Assembly (NCBI GenBank): GCA_030631415.1
Contig: DAOVLE010000194.1
Location: 1-10,181 of the forward strand
Origin: JAAEQG01 sp023133475
GTDB taxonomy: Bacteria; Planctomycetota; Phycisphaerae; UBA1845
DNA: 10,181 bases
Reading direction: 5' to 3'
The translations under genes and the position numbers were made by a program. Positions 1-7,700 of this stretch are shown here, piece by piece. Numbering within the stretch: the first letter of the stretch is position 1; each line of letters opens with the position of its first letter. The notes under the pieces are model-generated. The model saw nothing but the letters and a program-made list of their open reading frames with translations. It was not told the DNA's origin and ran no database searches.

Positions 1-7
1 AGCTGTC

Positions 8-43
8 GCGCTAGGCCCGGCATTTATGCCGGGTGAGAAGGCC
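8..43 (+). repeat. CTAG-headed palindromic repeat, copy 1
   Basis: A near-perfect hairpin, CCCGGCAT at 16-23 and ATGCCGGG at 26-33, is preceded by the head GCGCTAGG and followed by TGAGAAGGCC. The whole 36-base block is identical, in inverted orientation, to 8981-9016. Its core is inverted again at 126-151, so copies 1 and 2 form a facing pair around the hairpin at 57-101. The four-base head next to a hairpin is REP-like, although the classical RAYT head is GTAG or GTGG rather than CTAG. Confidence 0.85.
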
Positions 44-56
44 GAATGAAGAATCA

Positions 57-101
57 CCCCCGTTCCGCCCCGCCGCCTTCGGCGGCGGGGCGTAACGGGG
101 G
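57..101. repeat. Long GC-rich hairpin between inverted repeats
   Basis: A 21-base arm at 57-77 pairs with 81-101 with a single mismatch (C65 against T93) and a TTC loop. It lies between the inverted palindromes at 8-43 and 126-151, giving a symmetric composite like a bacterial interspersed mosaic element. No T-tract follows, so a Rho-independent terminator is unlikely. Its function is unknown; it could block exonucleases or transcription into mreD. Confidence 0.75.
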
Positions 102-125
102 GGTGTAAAGGCAACCACTCCAATA

Positions 126-151
126 CCCGGCATAAATGCCGGGCCTAGCGC
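126..151 (-). repeat. CTAG-headed palindromic repeat, copy 2
   Basis: These 26 bases match the core of copy 1 (inverted) and of the copy at 8991-9016 (same orientation). The stem is CCCGGCAT/ATGCCGGG and the CTAG head reads on the minus strand. The flank TGAGAAGGCC of the other two copies is missing, so the element boundary is probably the palindrome plus its head. Confidence 0.85.
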
Positions 152-213
152 AAGACTGCCGCTACGAAACCCACGCTATCCCACATGTGGGGTTACTGAA
201 TATTTACCGCTTG

Positions 214-250
214 GATTCGTGTCCCCCACGGCTAAAGCCATGGGCCACCC
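214..250 (-). repeat. GTGG-headed palindromic repeat, solo copy
   Basis: Bases 214-250 are identical over 37 bases to 1398-1434 inside mrdA. The hairpin is CCCACGGCT (225-233) with AGCCATGGG (236-244) and one mismatch; the head GTGG reads on the minus strand at 245-248. No second inverted unit is evident here, unlike in mrdA, so this is a solo element in non-coding DNA. It shows that the mrdA copy belongs to a dispersed repeat family. Confidence 0.85.
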
Positions 251-261
251 ATGCTTATTGC

Positions 262-284
262 GGCAGGTTTTCAACCTGCCCTAC
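262..284 (-). repeat. GTAG-headed palindromic repeat (a)
   Basis: On the minus strand GTAG (281-284) abuts an 8-bp stem GGCAGGTT/AACCTGCC with a GAA loop. It has the same head and layout as the elements at 4533-4553, 8784-8824, 8924-8964 and 10146-10181, but a different stem sequence. Located about 100 bases before mreD. Confidence 0.75.
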
Positions 285-290
285 TGCTCA

Positions 291-330
291 CTGGAAGCCT
301 GTGATACACTGTGCCGGCTGGAAGCCTGTG
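291..330 (+). repeat. 13-base direct repeat in the mreD leader
   Basis: CTGGAAGCCTGTG occurs at 291-303 and again at 318-330. Each copy contains the palindromic core GGAAGCC-like segment, and the second is extended to GGCTGGAAGCC. It may be a further short interspersed repeat family; no function can be assigned. The repeat lies upstream of the chosen mreD start and argues against an earlier start codon at 311. Confidence 0.55.
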
Positions 331-382
331 GTTTCGCCACGTCGAAGCCACCGCACCCGGCCCAACCACAGGGATCGAAAGC

Positions 383-925
383 ATGAGATGGTTTGGGTTT
401 GCGATTTGTGCGGTTGTCGTGCTGACGCTGCAAACCACCATAGCGTGGCGGTTGGAGGTGCGCGGCGCCCGGCCGGACTGGATGCTTGTGTTGGCAGTTT
501 TCTTCGCTCTGCATACCCGCTCGATGGACGGGCTGTTTGGTGCGTGGGTGCTGGGTGCGGCGGTTGATATCATGTCAATCGAGCGTTTTGGGCTCATCTC
601 CGCCTGCTATGGGGCTTCGGCGTTGGCGATTTACGCGACCCGTGAACACTTTTTCCGCGACAACCCGCTCACCCATTTTATGCTCACCTTCGTGTGTGCG
701 GCGATCATCGGGGTGGTGACGACGATTTACCGGGCTGTTGCGGTGGGTGTGGTTGGTGGTGGGGTTCCGGCGGTTGGTGGTGGGATTCTGCTTGCGGCTG
801 GGTATACCGCTGCCTGGGCACCCTTGTTGCACTATGCACTGCTGAAGTTCCCCCGCTTGCTGGGAGTCGGGGCACCTCGGCGTAGCTATCATACGCGGCG
901 CGGCTCAAGGACCCGGCATGTTTGA
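383..925 (+). CDS. mreD: Rod shape-determining protein MreD
   Basis: A 180-residue integral membrane protein, the usual MreD size. Hydrophobic segments lie at about residues 4-22, 33-43, 48-65, 70-85, 97-125 and 130-156. The stretch around 30-85 (PDWMLVLAVFFAL, then GLFGAWVLGAAVDIMS and a GL-S-CYGASAL segment) matches the MreD pattern of a conserved PD, a G-x-x-x-G helix and a following D. The C-terminus is a basic tail (RR-RRGSRTR). MreD is a poorly understood inner-membrane part of the elongasome working with MreC, PBP2 and RodA. ATG 383 was chosen because the frame upstream (GTG 311) runs through repeats and lacks hydrophobic character, and GGGA lies about 10 bases before it. The last 8 bases overlap mrdA, implying translational coupling. 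The assignment rests on topology, motif and operon position, since MreD sequences diverge strongly. Confidence 0.87.
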   Translation: MRWFGFAICAVVVLTLQTTIAWRLEVRGARPDWMLVLAVFFALHTRSMDGLFGAWVLGAAVDIMSIERFGLISACYGASALAIYATREHFFRDNPLTHFMLTFVCAAIIGVVTTIYRAVAVGVVGGGVPAVGGGILLAAGYTAAWAPLLHYALLKFPRLLGVGAPRRSYHTRRGSRTRHV

Positions 926-3239
926 AACACGTCTCAAAATCGTGCTGGGTGTGTTTGGGTTGGCTTTGCTGGTCATTGTGGTTCGGCTGATCGACTTGCA
1001 GATCGTGCGTGGCGCGGAGTTCCGCAAGCAGGCAGACGAAGCCCTGTTGTGCCCCAGGCATATGGTGCCCTTCGTGCGTGGGCGTATTTTGGATCGCTCG
1101 GGGGTCGAGTTGGCTGCCGATCACCCCTGCTGGGAAATCGCGGTGCATTACGGGGTTTTGGCGATGAAGCCGGCCCACCTCCGCCGGCAGGCCCGGCGGC
1201 TACGCACTTCGACGGACCCAGGCATGTCGCTGACTGAGGCGGAGGCGGAGGTTCGCCGGCAGATTGACCACATGTGGCAGGACATCTCACGGCTTAGTGC
1301 ACTAGTTCGTAACCGCAAAGACATATTCCTGGATGGGCAGCCTACCGCTGATGGGTGGCCCACCGCTTTAGCGGTGGGGGACGCGAATACTCCACGCGAT
1401 TCGTGTCCCCCACGGCTAAAGCCATGGGCCACCCCTCTCAGCGGCGAGAGTGTCGAGGACCTTCTCGAACGGGCACGGCACATCTGCGCCCGAATCGCCC
1501 GGGTGCGAAAGGTGCTCGAAGACTACCACGGCTACGAGTTTCCCATCGAAGAGGAGCGGATGGCTCATGCCGTGGTGGAGGGGCTGGACGATCAAGATCA
1601 GATCGCCGCCAGGCAAGTTCTTCAGGACTATCCGTGGGTCGAGGTGCGGGCCTCAACCTACCGCTATTATCATCGGTCACATGCCCTGCCGCACATTCTG
1701 GGCCAATTGGGGGCAGTGACCGAGGCAACCCTGGCCGGCGACCCGAACAAGGGCAACGAACTGACTCGCTACCGCTCCACGGAAAAGCTGGGGGTCTCTG
1801 GAGTGGAGTACGCCGCCGAAGGGGAACTTCGCGGTCGGCGAGGCCTGTTCCAGCAGAACCGGGCTGGTCAGGTCGTGGAAAACATCTCTGCCGTCAATGG
1901 CGCAGACGTCACCTTGACCCTGCGGTTGGACTTGCAGGAGGCCCTCTACGAGTTGATGGCGGAGATGCTTCCGAACACTCCTTACCCGAGCGGCGGTGCC
2001 ATCGTCGTGTTGGATGTCCCGACTCGCGAGGTGCTCGCGCTGGTGAGCTATCCCGGCTACGACAGCAGAGACTACCGCAAGCACTACAACGAGTTAGCCG
2101 GTGACATGCGGCGTCAGCCGCTACGGTTTCGCGCGATTGCCAATGCTTATGCCCCAGGCTCGATCATGAAACCGCTGACCTGCATTGCGGGGCTCAGCCT
2201 GGGGAAGATCACGCTGACCACCACCTTCGATTGTCAGGGATACTACTACCCCAAGACGCGCAGCGGGCGGAAATGCTGGCGGATTCACGGGACCAACCGG
2301 CGAAAGGCCCACGGCCCGCTCATGGTGTCCGACGCCATCGCTCATAGTTGCAACATCTTCATGTACCACACCGGTGAGCGTGTGGGCGTTCGTGGGCTGT
2401 GTGATTACTTCGACATGGCTGGTGTTGGCAGAAGCTCGGGGGTAGGCTTGCCTGAGGCAGCCCGTGGCATCAACCCGACGGAGAGCTATATCAACTCGCG
2501 AGGCAGAAGCGTCACCAAAGGCGATGCCTGGAACTATGCCATAGGCCAAGGCGAGGTGAACATGACTCCGCTCCAAACCGCCAATTTGATGGCGGTCTAT
2601 GCCGGGGGCATCTATAAACCGGTGACGCTCATCCGCACGGGGAGCGAACCAGCCCAGTGGCGGTTGCCGGTTAAAGCCCAGCACTGGCGTGCGATTCGTA
2701 GCGGGCTGTTTCGGGTGACCAACGAGCGCGGAGCCACCGCGTACAAGACCGCCCATTTTGTCCGTGACGGCTATGCCTTGTGTGGTAAGACTGGTAGTGC
2801 GACGGTTTGGCCTGCGGTGGTCTCCTATACGATTCCGTACACCACCGCCGCGGGCGAAGAGGCAGTTGCCATCGTGCCGGGCAACAGCAAGCGAGAGGCT
2901 GGCGAGCGTTTCGAGGCTCACTATGGCGAGATGGATTTCGAGTGGGGCCTGGTGGTGCCGCACGACTATTGGCCTCCCCTGCAAGGGAGCCACAAACGCC
3001 CCGCAAAAGGGGACGAAAAAGAGCACGCCTGGTTCATCGCCTATTTGCAGGCGGTGGACCGTAGCGGTGCCCCGATGTTGGATGTCACCCCGCGCATCGC
3101 ATTCTCGGTGCTGGTGGAATTCGGAGGCAGCGGTGGGCGGGCGGCGGGGCCGATCGCCGCCAGGGTGGCTGACATACTTCTGGACACCCTCGGGCCTGGG
3201 CTTGACCCCGACGCAGTGCGCGATGACACCAGGCCATGA
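918..3239 (+). CDS. mrdA: Penicillin-binding protein 2, transpeptidase MrdA
   Basis: Class B PBP (773 residues) that cross-links peptidoglycan during elongation with RodA. One N-terminal membrane anchor (about 6-30) is followed by the pedestal motif RGRILDRSGVELA (54-66) and the transpeptidase domain with all three active-site motifs: SIMK with nucleophile Ser415, SCN at 477-479, and KTGS at 624-627 (KTGT is more usual). AYAPGSIMKP, AIGQGEVNMTPLQ and HAWFIAYL are typical PBP2 context. ATG 918 has AAGGA six bases upstream. It overlaps mreD by 8 bases and rodA by 4 (ATGA). It is long for the family (E. coli PBP2 is about 630 residues). Two insertions stand out: residues 143-176 are encoded by an inverted repeat that also occurs outside genes, and about 75 residues (628-702) separate KTGS from HAWF where I recall roughly 30. 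The frame is intact on both sides of the insert, so the protein should be functional. Confidence 0.96.
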   Translation: MFETRLKIVLGVFGLALLVIVVRLIDLQIVRGAEFRKQADEALLCPRHMVPFVRGRILDRSGVELAADHPCWEIAVHYGVLAMKPAHLRRQARRLRTSTDPGMSLTEAEAEVRRQIDHMWQDISRLSALVRNRKDIFLDGQPTADGWPTALAVGDANTPRDSCPPRLKPWATPLSGESVEDLLERARHICARIARVRKVLEDYHGYEFPIEEERMAHAVVEGLDDQDQIAARQVLQDYPWVEVRASTYRYYHRSHALPHILGQLGAVTEATLAGDPNKGNELTRYRSTEKLGVSGVEYAAEGELRGRRGLFQQNRAGQVVENISAVNGADVTLTLRLDLQEALYELMAEMLPNTPYPSGGAIVVLDVPTREVLALVSYPGYDSRDYRKHYNELAGDMRRQPLRFRAIANAYAPGSIMKPLTCIAGLSLGKITLTTTFDCQGYYYPKTRSGRKCWRIHGTNRRKAHGPLMVSDAIAHSCNIFMYHTGERVGVRGLCDYFDMAGVGRSSGVGLPEAARGINPTESYINSRGRSVTKGDAWNYAIGQGEVNMTPLQTANLMAVYAGGIYKPVTLIRTGSEPAQWRLPVKAQHWRAIRSGLFRVTNERGATAYKTAHFVRDGYALCGKTGSATVWPAVVSYTIPYTTAAGEEAVAIVPGNSKREAGERFEAHYGEMDFEWGLVVPHDYWPPLQGSHKRPAKGDEKEHAWFIAYLQAVDRSGAPMLDVTPRIAFSVLVEFGGSGGRAAGPIAARVADILLDTLGPGLDPDAVRDDTRP
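1345..1444. repeat. BIME-like inverted repeat inside the mrdA frame
   Basis: Arms 1353-1388 and 1399-1434 are inverted copies matching at 32 of 36 positions around a 10-base spacer. The pairing extends outward through CCGCTGA (1345-1351) and TCAGCGG (1438-1444). Each arm is itself a GTGG-headed hairpin: GTGG 1355-1358 with CCCACCGCT/AGCGGTGGG (1359-1378, perfect, TT loop), and CCCACGGCT/AGCCATGGG (1409-1428, one mismatch) with GTGG on the minus strand at 1429-1432. The right arm is identical to the solo element at 214-250. Translation gives about 30 residues (143-176), including DSCPPRLKPWAT, rich in Pro, Ala and Arg and unlike the helical segments on either side. It lies in the pedestal region, far from the active site in sequence. 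Confidence 0.9.
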
Positions 3240-4462
3240 AGCGTGTTTATCTCCATCTAACCCGCCCCGGTTATGTGATCGGCATCTGCATAGTGGTGCT
3301 GTGCGGTATAGGGGTGGCGTGCATCTTCGCCACCGAACATGCCGCCGGCGGGCGATGTGCCAATACCATCAAGCAGGCTTTGTTTGTCGTGGTGGGTATT
3401 GGGGCGGCAGTGGTTACTCTGCGCATCGGATACCAGCGTATCGCGCCTTATGCGTACCTGCTGTTCGCCGCGGCTCTGCTTTTGTTAATCCCCTTGATGA
3501 TCGCGAAGCTGACCGGCTTTGAGTTCGGCGGGCTGGTGCCCGGTCGGCGGAACGCCTATCGTTGGATTCGCCTGCCGGGTTTTCAACTTCAGCCGTCGGA
3601 GTTCATGAAGATCGCTTATGTTTTGGCATTGGCTCAATACCTGCGTTACCGGAAGAACTATCGCACACTGCGTGGTATGCTTGTCCCGATTGGGTTGTCG
3701 GCGGTGCCGATGTTGTTCATTCTCACAGAGCCGGACCTGGGCACCGTGTTGCTGATGATTCCGGTGCTGTTCATCATGCTGTTTGCCGCCGGTGCGCGGA
3801 AGCGGCATTTGGCTTTGGTTCTGGGTCTGGCGGTGGTTGTCGCCCCGCTGGTGTGGCTTAAGATCGCCCCCTACCAGCGGTTGCGGATCACCGGTCTGCT
3901 TTTGCAGTCTGAATCGTTGCGCGCCAAAATCGCAGCCCATCCCGAGCGTTATGCCCACCTTTGCACCAAGCGACAAGCCCTGTATTGGGAGCGAGACTCA
4001 GGCTGGCAGTTGGTGGGTTCCAAAGCCGCCCTGGGCAGTGGCGGTCTGCTCGGTGAAGGCTGGGGGCGGGGCACCTACGTGGAATACAACTTTCTGCCCG
4101 ACCGCCACAACGATTTCGTCTTTGCGTTGGTGGGTCATCAATGGGGGCTTGTGGGGTGTGTGGTGGTGTTGGCCTGTTATGCGGTGCTGGTCATCGCCGC
4201 CATGGAAATCGCGTCGCTGACCGTCGAGCCGTTTGGGCGGTTGTTGGCTGTTGGTGTCCTGGCGTTTTTCGCCACCCAGGTTCTGATCAACGTCGGCATG
4301 ACCATGGGGCTGATGCCGATTACCGGGATGACTCTGCCGTTTGTCAGCTACGGTGGCAGCAGCCTTGTAACCAGCTTCGTCGCCGCCGCTCTGCTGGTCA
4401 GCGTGTCACAGCATAGGCCTTTCATCCTGGCGAAGAAGCCGTTCGATTACGCCGAACCATAA
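3236..4462 (+). CDS. rodA: Peptidoglycan glycosyltransferase RodA (SEDS family)
   Basis: A polytopic inner-membrane SEDS protein of 408 residues that polymerises lipid II into glycan strands and pairs with PBP2. Seen directly: about ten hydrophobic segments; RWIRLPGFQLQPSEFMKIA (109-127); TEPDLGT (164-170); LPDRHNDFVFAL (287-298), whose Asp293 aligns with the catalytic Asp of RodA; and the family signature FVSYGGSS (369-376). The cytosolic or periplasmic loop at about 221-262 (SLRAKIAAHPERYAHLCTKR) is longer than I recall for E. coli RodA (370 residues) and accounts for most of the extra length. The start overlaps the mrdA stop as ATGA with only a weak AGG upstream, so translation is probably coupled to mrdA. 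Strong identification. The FtsW paralogue is less likely because of the mreD-mrdA context. Confidence 0.95.
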   Translation: MKRVYLHLTRPGYVIGICIVVLCGIGVACIFATEHAAGGRCANTIKQALFVVVGIGAAVVTLRIGYQRIAPYAYLLFAAALLLLIPLMIAKLTGFEFGGLVPGRRNAYRWIRLPGFQLQPSEFMKIAYVLALAQYLRYRKNYRTLRGMLVPIGLSAVPMLFILTEPDLGTVLLMIPVLFIMLFAAGARKRHLALVLGLAVVVAPLVWLKIAPYQRLRITGLLLQSESLRAKIAAHPERYAHLCTKRQALYWERDSGWQLVGSKAALGSGGLLGEGWGRGTYVEYNFLPDRHNDFVFALVGHQWGLVGCVVVLACYAVLVIAAMEIASLTVEPFGRLLAVGVLAFFATQVLINVGMTMGLMPITGMTLPFVSYGGSSLVTSFVAAALLVSVSQHRPFILAKKPFDYAEP

Positions 4463-4467
4463 CCACC

Positions 4468-4482
4468 GCCCCCGTTGGGGGC
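4468..4482 (+). terminator. Short GC hairpin just after rodA
   Basis: GCCCCC (4468-4473) pairs perfectly with GGGGGC (4477-4482) around a GTT loop, six bases after the rodA stop. No T-tract follows, so it may only stabilise the transcript end or pause RNA polymerase. Confidence 0.3.
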
Positions 4483-4523
4483 TCAGAAGAAGACACCTTG
4501 TTAACTCGTTGGGCGGTTCCTTG

Positions 4524-4573
4524 ACGCGGGACGGCGGGTAAAACCCGCCCTACACTGCCGCGTAGTTATTTTT
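4524..4573 (+). terminator. Possible rodA operon terminator containing a GTAG palindrome
   Basis: ACGCGG (4524-4529) pairs with CCGCGT (4558-4563), enclosing the 7-bp hairpin GGCGGGT/ACCCGCC (4533-4549). TTATTTTT follows at 4566-4573. The internal loop is asymmetric (3 against 8 bases), which weakens the case, but stem plus T-tract in the right place and strand fits an intrinsic terminator for mreD-mrdA-rodA. Confidence 0.42.
4533..4553 (-). repeat. GTAG-headed palindromic repeat (b)
   Basis: On the minus strand GTAG (4550-4553) abuts GGCGGGT/ACCCGCC with a TTT loop. The layout is the same as the element at 262-284, with a different stem. It sits between rodA and the next gene, inside the possible terminator. 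Confidence 0.75.
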
Positions 4574-4646
4574 GTGTCGGCCCCAAGCACGTTGTGCGCG
4601 ATTTCAGTTGCAAGTCAAGAGATCAGTTCCAAAGCCAAAATTGCCA

Positions 4647-4676
4647 TTGACACTCCGTTGCCGGTTTCATTAGACT
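4647..4676 (+). promoter_or_regulatory. Candidate sigma70-type promoter for the large exported protein
   Basis: A perfect TTGACA (4647-4652) is followed 18 bases later by TAGACT (4671-4676, four of six matches to TATAAT). The region is AT-richer than its surroundings, lies after the possible terminator, and would leave an untranslated leader of about 105 bases before the start at 4790. The leader contains a small hairpin, GTGTG/CACAC, at about 4693-4706. Planctomycete promoter rules are poorly known, so this is tentative. Confidence 0.42.
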
Positions 4677-4775
4677 ATATGTGAGACAACACGTGTGTGA
4701 GCACACAGTTTGGCGAATTTTTGCATTTTACCGGACGGCAAAGTAGGCCGTAGGTGCGAAACAGATGGGGTTTAC

Positions 4776-4782
4776 AAGGAAG
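4776..4782 (+). promoter_or_regulatory. Shine-Dalgarno site fixing the start at 4790
   Basis: AAGGAAG lies seven bases before ATG 4790. It supports this start over the in-frame GTG at 4754, and the resulting N-terminus is a proper signal peptide. Confidence 0.75.
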
Positions 4783-4789
4783 CAGGAAC

Positions 4790-7700
4790 ATGAAACGAGA
4801 ATTATTGAAGGTATCTATCTTATTCGCAGTGCCTCTGTGCATGAGCGTGATGGTGTTGGCCGGCGCAGAGAGGAATGACGCAGCTTTGGCACCGAGCGGT
4901 GCAAACGAACTTGCCGCCGACCTTGTGGATGGGGTGGGGCAACCGAGAGCGATCGCGAACAAAGACGCACCGGCGAAGAACATGCGGCCCGAGCACGTCA
5001 CGGGCACGGCTGGCGGGCAGCGTCAGTGCGAGCTCGAGTGCCCGCCGGGGGCGACCGCGGAAAATGAGCCCGATTGCGGGCACCCTTACGATACGGTCAA
5101 CGGCGGATGCCTGGTGGACCCGGCGATCTTCTCGCCGATCTCCTGCGGTGAGACCGTCTGCGGGACGGCTGAGTTTAACGGCTCCACGCGCGATACCGAC
5201 TGGTATGAGGTCGTGATCGACGAGCCGATGATGCTCACCCTCACGGTCGAGGCTGAGTTCGACGTGGTGGTCGGCTTGCTCGAGCAGGTCGTGCTCGGCG
5301 TGCCCGGTTGCGGCAACATTACAGGCTACATCAGCCCGTATGCGGACCTTGACGAATGCGTGGAGGGCAGTGTTGTTACCGCCTGTTTGTGGCCTGGGAC
5401 TTACTATTGGTTTATAGGCCCGAATTTCGAAGGACCGACGTTTGCGTGCGGGGCGGACTACATAGCCACGCTCACCTGCAGCGAGCCCTGCACTCTTCCG
5501 ACCGGGGCGTGCTGCATGCGAGATGGTTCCTGCGGGGATGACGTAGAGGAATGGCGCTGTATGGCGGAGGGCGGCACGTATCAGGGAGATTGGATCGAAT
5601 GTGCCACGGTCGTCTGCCCACAGCCGCAGCCCGGCGACTATTGCCCCATGCCGTTGCCTCTAACTCTGCCGGCTGACCTCCCGTACAACGACATCAGCCA
5701 GCAGAACTGCGGGCGGCTGAACGATTACGATGATACCTGTCTGAATACGTTTGACGGCGGGGAGGAAATCATCTACGAGCTGACGGTCACGAGCATCGTG
5801 AACGTCAAGATCACGCTGGACCCAAAGACCACGGAATACACGGGCGCTCTTTTGGATGATTCCTGCCCTCCGGACCTTGATTGCATCTCCAAGAGTACCA
5901 GTTGGGTCGCCGCCGTGCACGATCTCGGCTGCAAGCATCTCGAACCGGGCACCTACTATGTCATGGTCGATACCTGGCCGGCGCCGTATTGTATACCGGA
6001 GTTCGACCTGAGCATCGAAGAGTGCATTCCGCCGACTGGTCGTTGCTGCTACGATCCGTGGCCTACCTGCACGGACGGCATCACCGAGTGGGTATGTCAG
6101 ACCACGTACCCAAACACCAAGTTCACGGCGGACCTGAACTGCATCGATCATCCGTGCCCGATGGAGGTGCCCGAGTCGTGTGCCGAGGTGTTCGTTATCG
6201 GTTCCGTGCCGTACGACGTGCTGATCGACAACGACGAGTCGACGGCTGACGGCCCGGCGGCGAGTTGCGATCCGTATTCCGCCACGGACAACATGAGGAA
6301 CGACGGCTGGTTCGCCTGGACGGCTGACGACAATTGCTTCGGCGAGATGACCGTCACCGCGGATGACTACGACGCAGTAATGGTCACCTGGGAAGGCCCG
6401 GACTGCGACAACCTGGTGGAGGTCAATTGCGTGGATACGCCCGAACCGCTCGTCCAGCAGTTCGCCGCGACCACGGGAACCACCTATTGGTTCCAGATGG
6501 GTGACACGGGGATGGCTGAAGATGGGGGGCTAACTACGGTCGAGTTGACCTGTTCGGATGTCGGCAGCGGTGCCTGCTGCTTTGACGACGGCTCTTGCAG
6601 TGTCGTGGCGGCCGCGGTCGATTGTGTCAACACCAATGGTTTCTACTGGGGCGAGGGCACCGTCTGCGACCCGAACCCCTGCCCACAGCCGGAACCCGGC
6701 GATGATTGTGACATTCCGATCCACCTGACGTTGCCAGCCGACGGCATACCATATACCGACGTTAACACCACATGCGGGCACGGCAACGACTACGACAACA
6801 CCTGCCTGGGCAGCTACGACGGCGGGGAAGACATCATCTACGAACTGACCCTGACGGAGGATCGTTGTCTGGACATTCGGGTGCACGGCGACTCTCCCGG
6901 CTGGCTCACCACCGGCGTCGCCATCGACACCACCTGCCCGCCGGGGGGAACGTGTCTGGCGTTCGACACCGATCTCGAGGGGGAGATGAGGCTGATCGTG
7001 GAGCTTGTCGCGGGCACTTACTATATCATGGTTGACACGTGGCCTAGCCCCATCTGCATGGACTTCACGCTGACAATCGATGATTGCCCGCCGCTGCCGG
7101 AGAATGACGACTGTACGCAAGCCGCCAAGATCGGCGACGTCACCGCCCTGCCGTTCGACACCTCCAGAGCCACGTTCGACGGAGGCGGCAATTGCATGGA
7201 CAGCCCGAACATCTGGTATTGCTATACGGCTGACTACACGGGCAGTATCGACGTCAGCTTGTGCGGCAGCACCTACGACACCAAGTTGGCTATCTATGAT
7301 GGATGCACGTGTAGCCCGCTCGGGGCTGAGCTGGGCTGCAACGACGACTACGACTGCCCAGGGGAGGACGACCTGCAATCGCAGATTGACGGCATCCGGG
7401 TAAGAGCAGGGCAGAGCTATATGATCGAGGTCGGCGGGCACAGCGACAAGGTCGGGCCAGGCGAGCTGACTATCAGTTGCGACCCGGACCCGCTTGGCCG
7501 CTGTTGCTACGATCCTTGGCCAAGCTGTATCGACAGCATCGCTGAGTTGGATTGCCAACTCATCTACGGTGGTTGGTTCAGGGAGGGTCTAAACTGCATC
7601 GACGACCCATGCCCGGACCCGTTCGCCGAGGACTGCGACAGCGCCATCGTTATTGCGGAGATGCCGCATAGCACGACGATCGACAACGCTGATGCGACGG

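Noticed and set aside
181..190. Perfect 10-base palindrome CCACATGTGG as an operator
   Set aside because: A single short palindrome in a region full of palindromes is not enough evidence for a regulator binding site.
311..382. GTG at 311 as an earlier mreD start
   Set aside because: The extra 24 residues come from the repeat-bearing leader and are not hydrophobic; ATG 383 gives a normal MreD N-terminus starting with a membrane helix.
136..567. Open frame of 143 codons overlapping the repeats and the 5' part of mreD
   Set aside because: It starts within a palindrome, is translated from several dispersed repeats (including the DSCPPRLKPWAT peptide), and then runs out of frame through mreD. 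No hydrophobic or domain pattern.
2121..3026. Minus-strand frame of 301 codons opposite mrdA
   Set aside because: It is antisense to the active-site half of PBP2, has no recognisable domain, and arises from the codon bias of the coding strand.
4754..4789. GTG 4754 as the start of the large protein
   Set aside because: It would put 12 mostly polar residues before the signal peptide; AAGGAAG at 4776-4782 is correctly spaced for ATG 4790.
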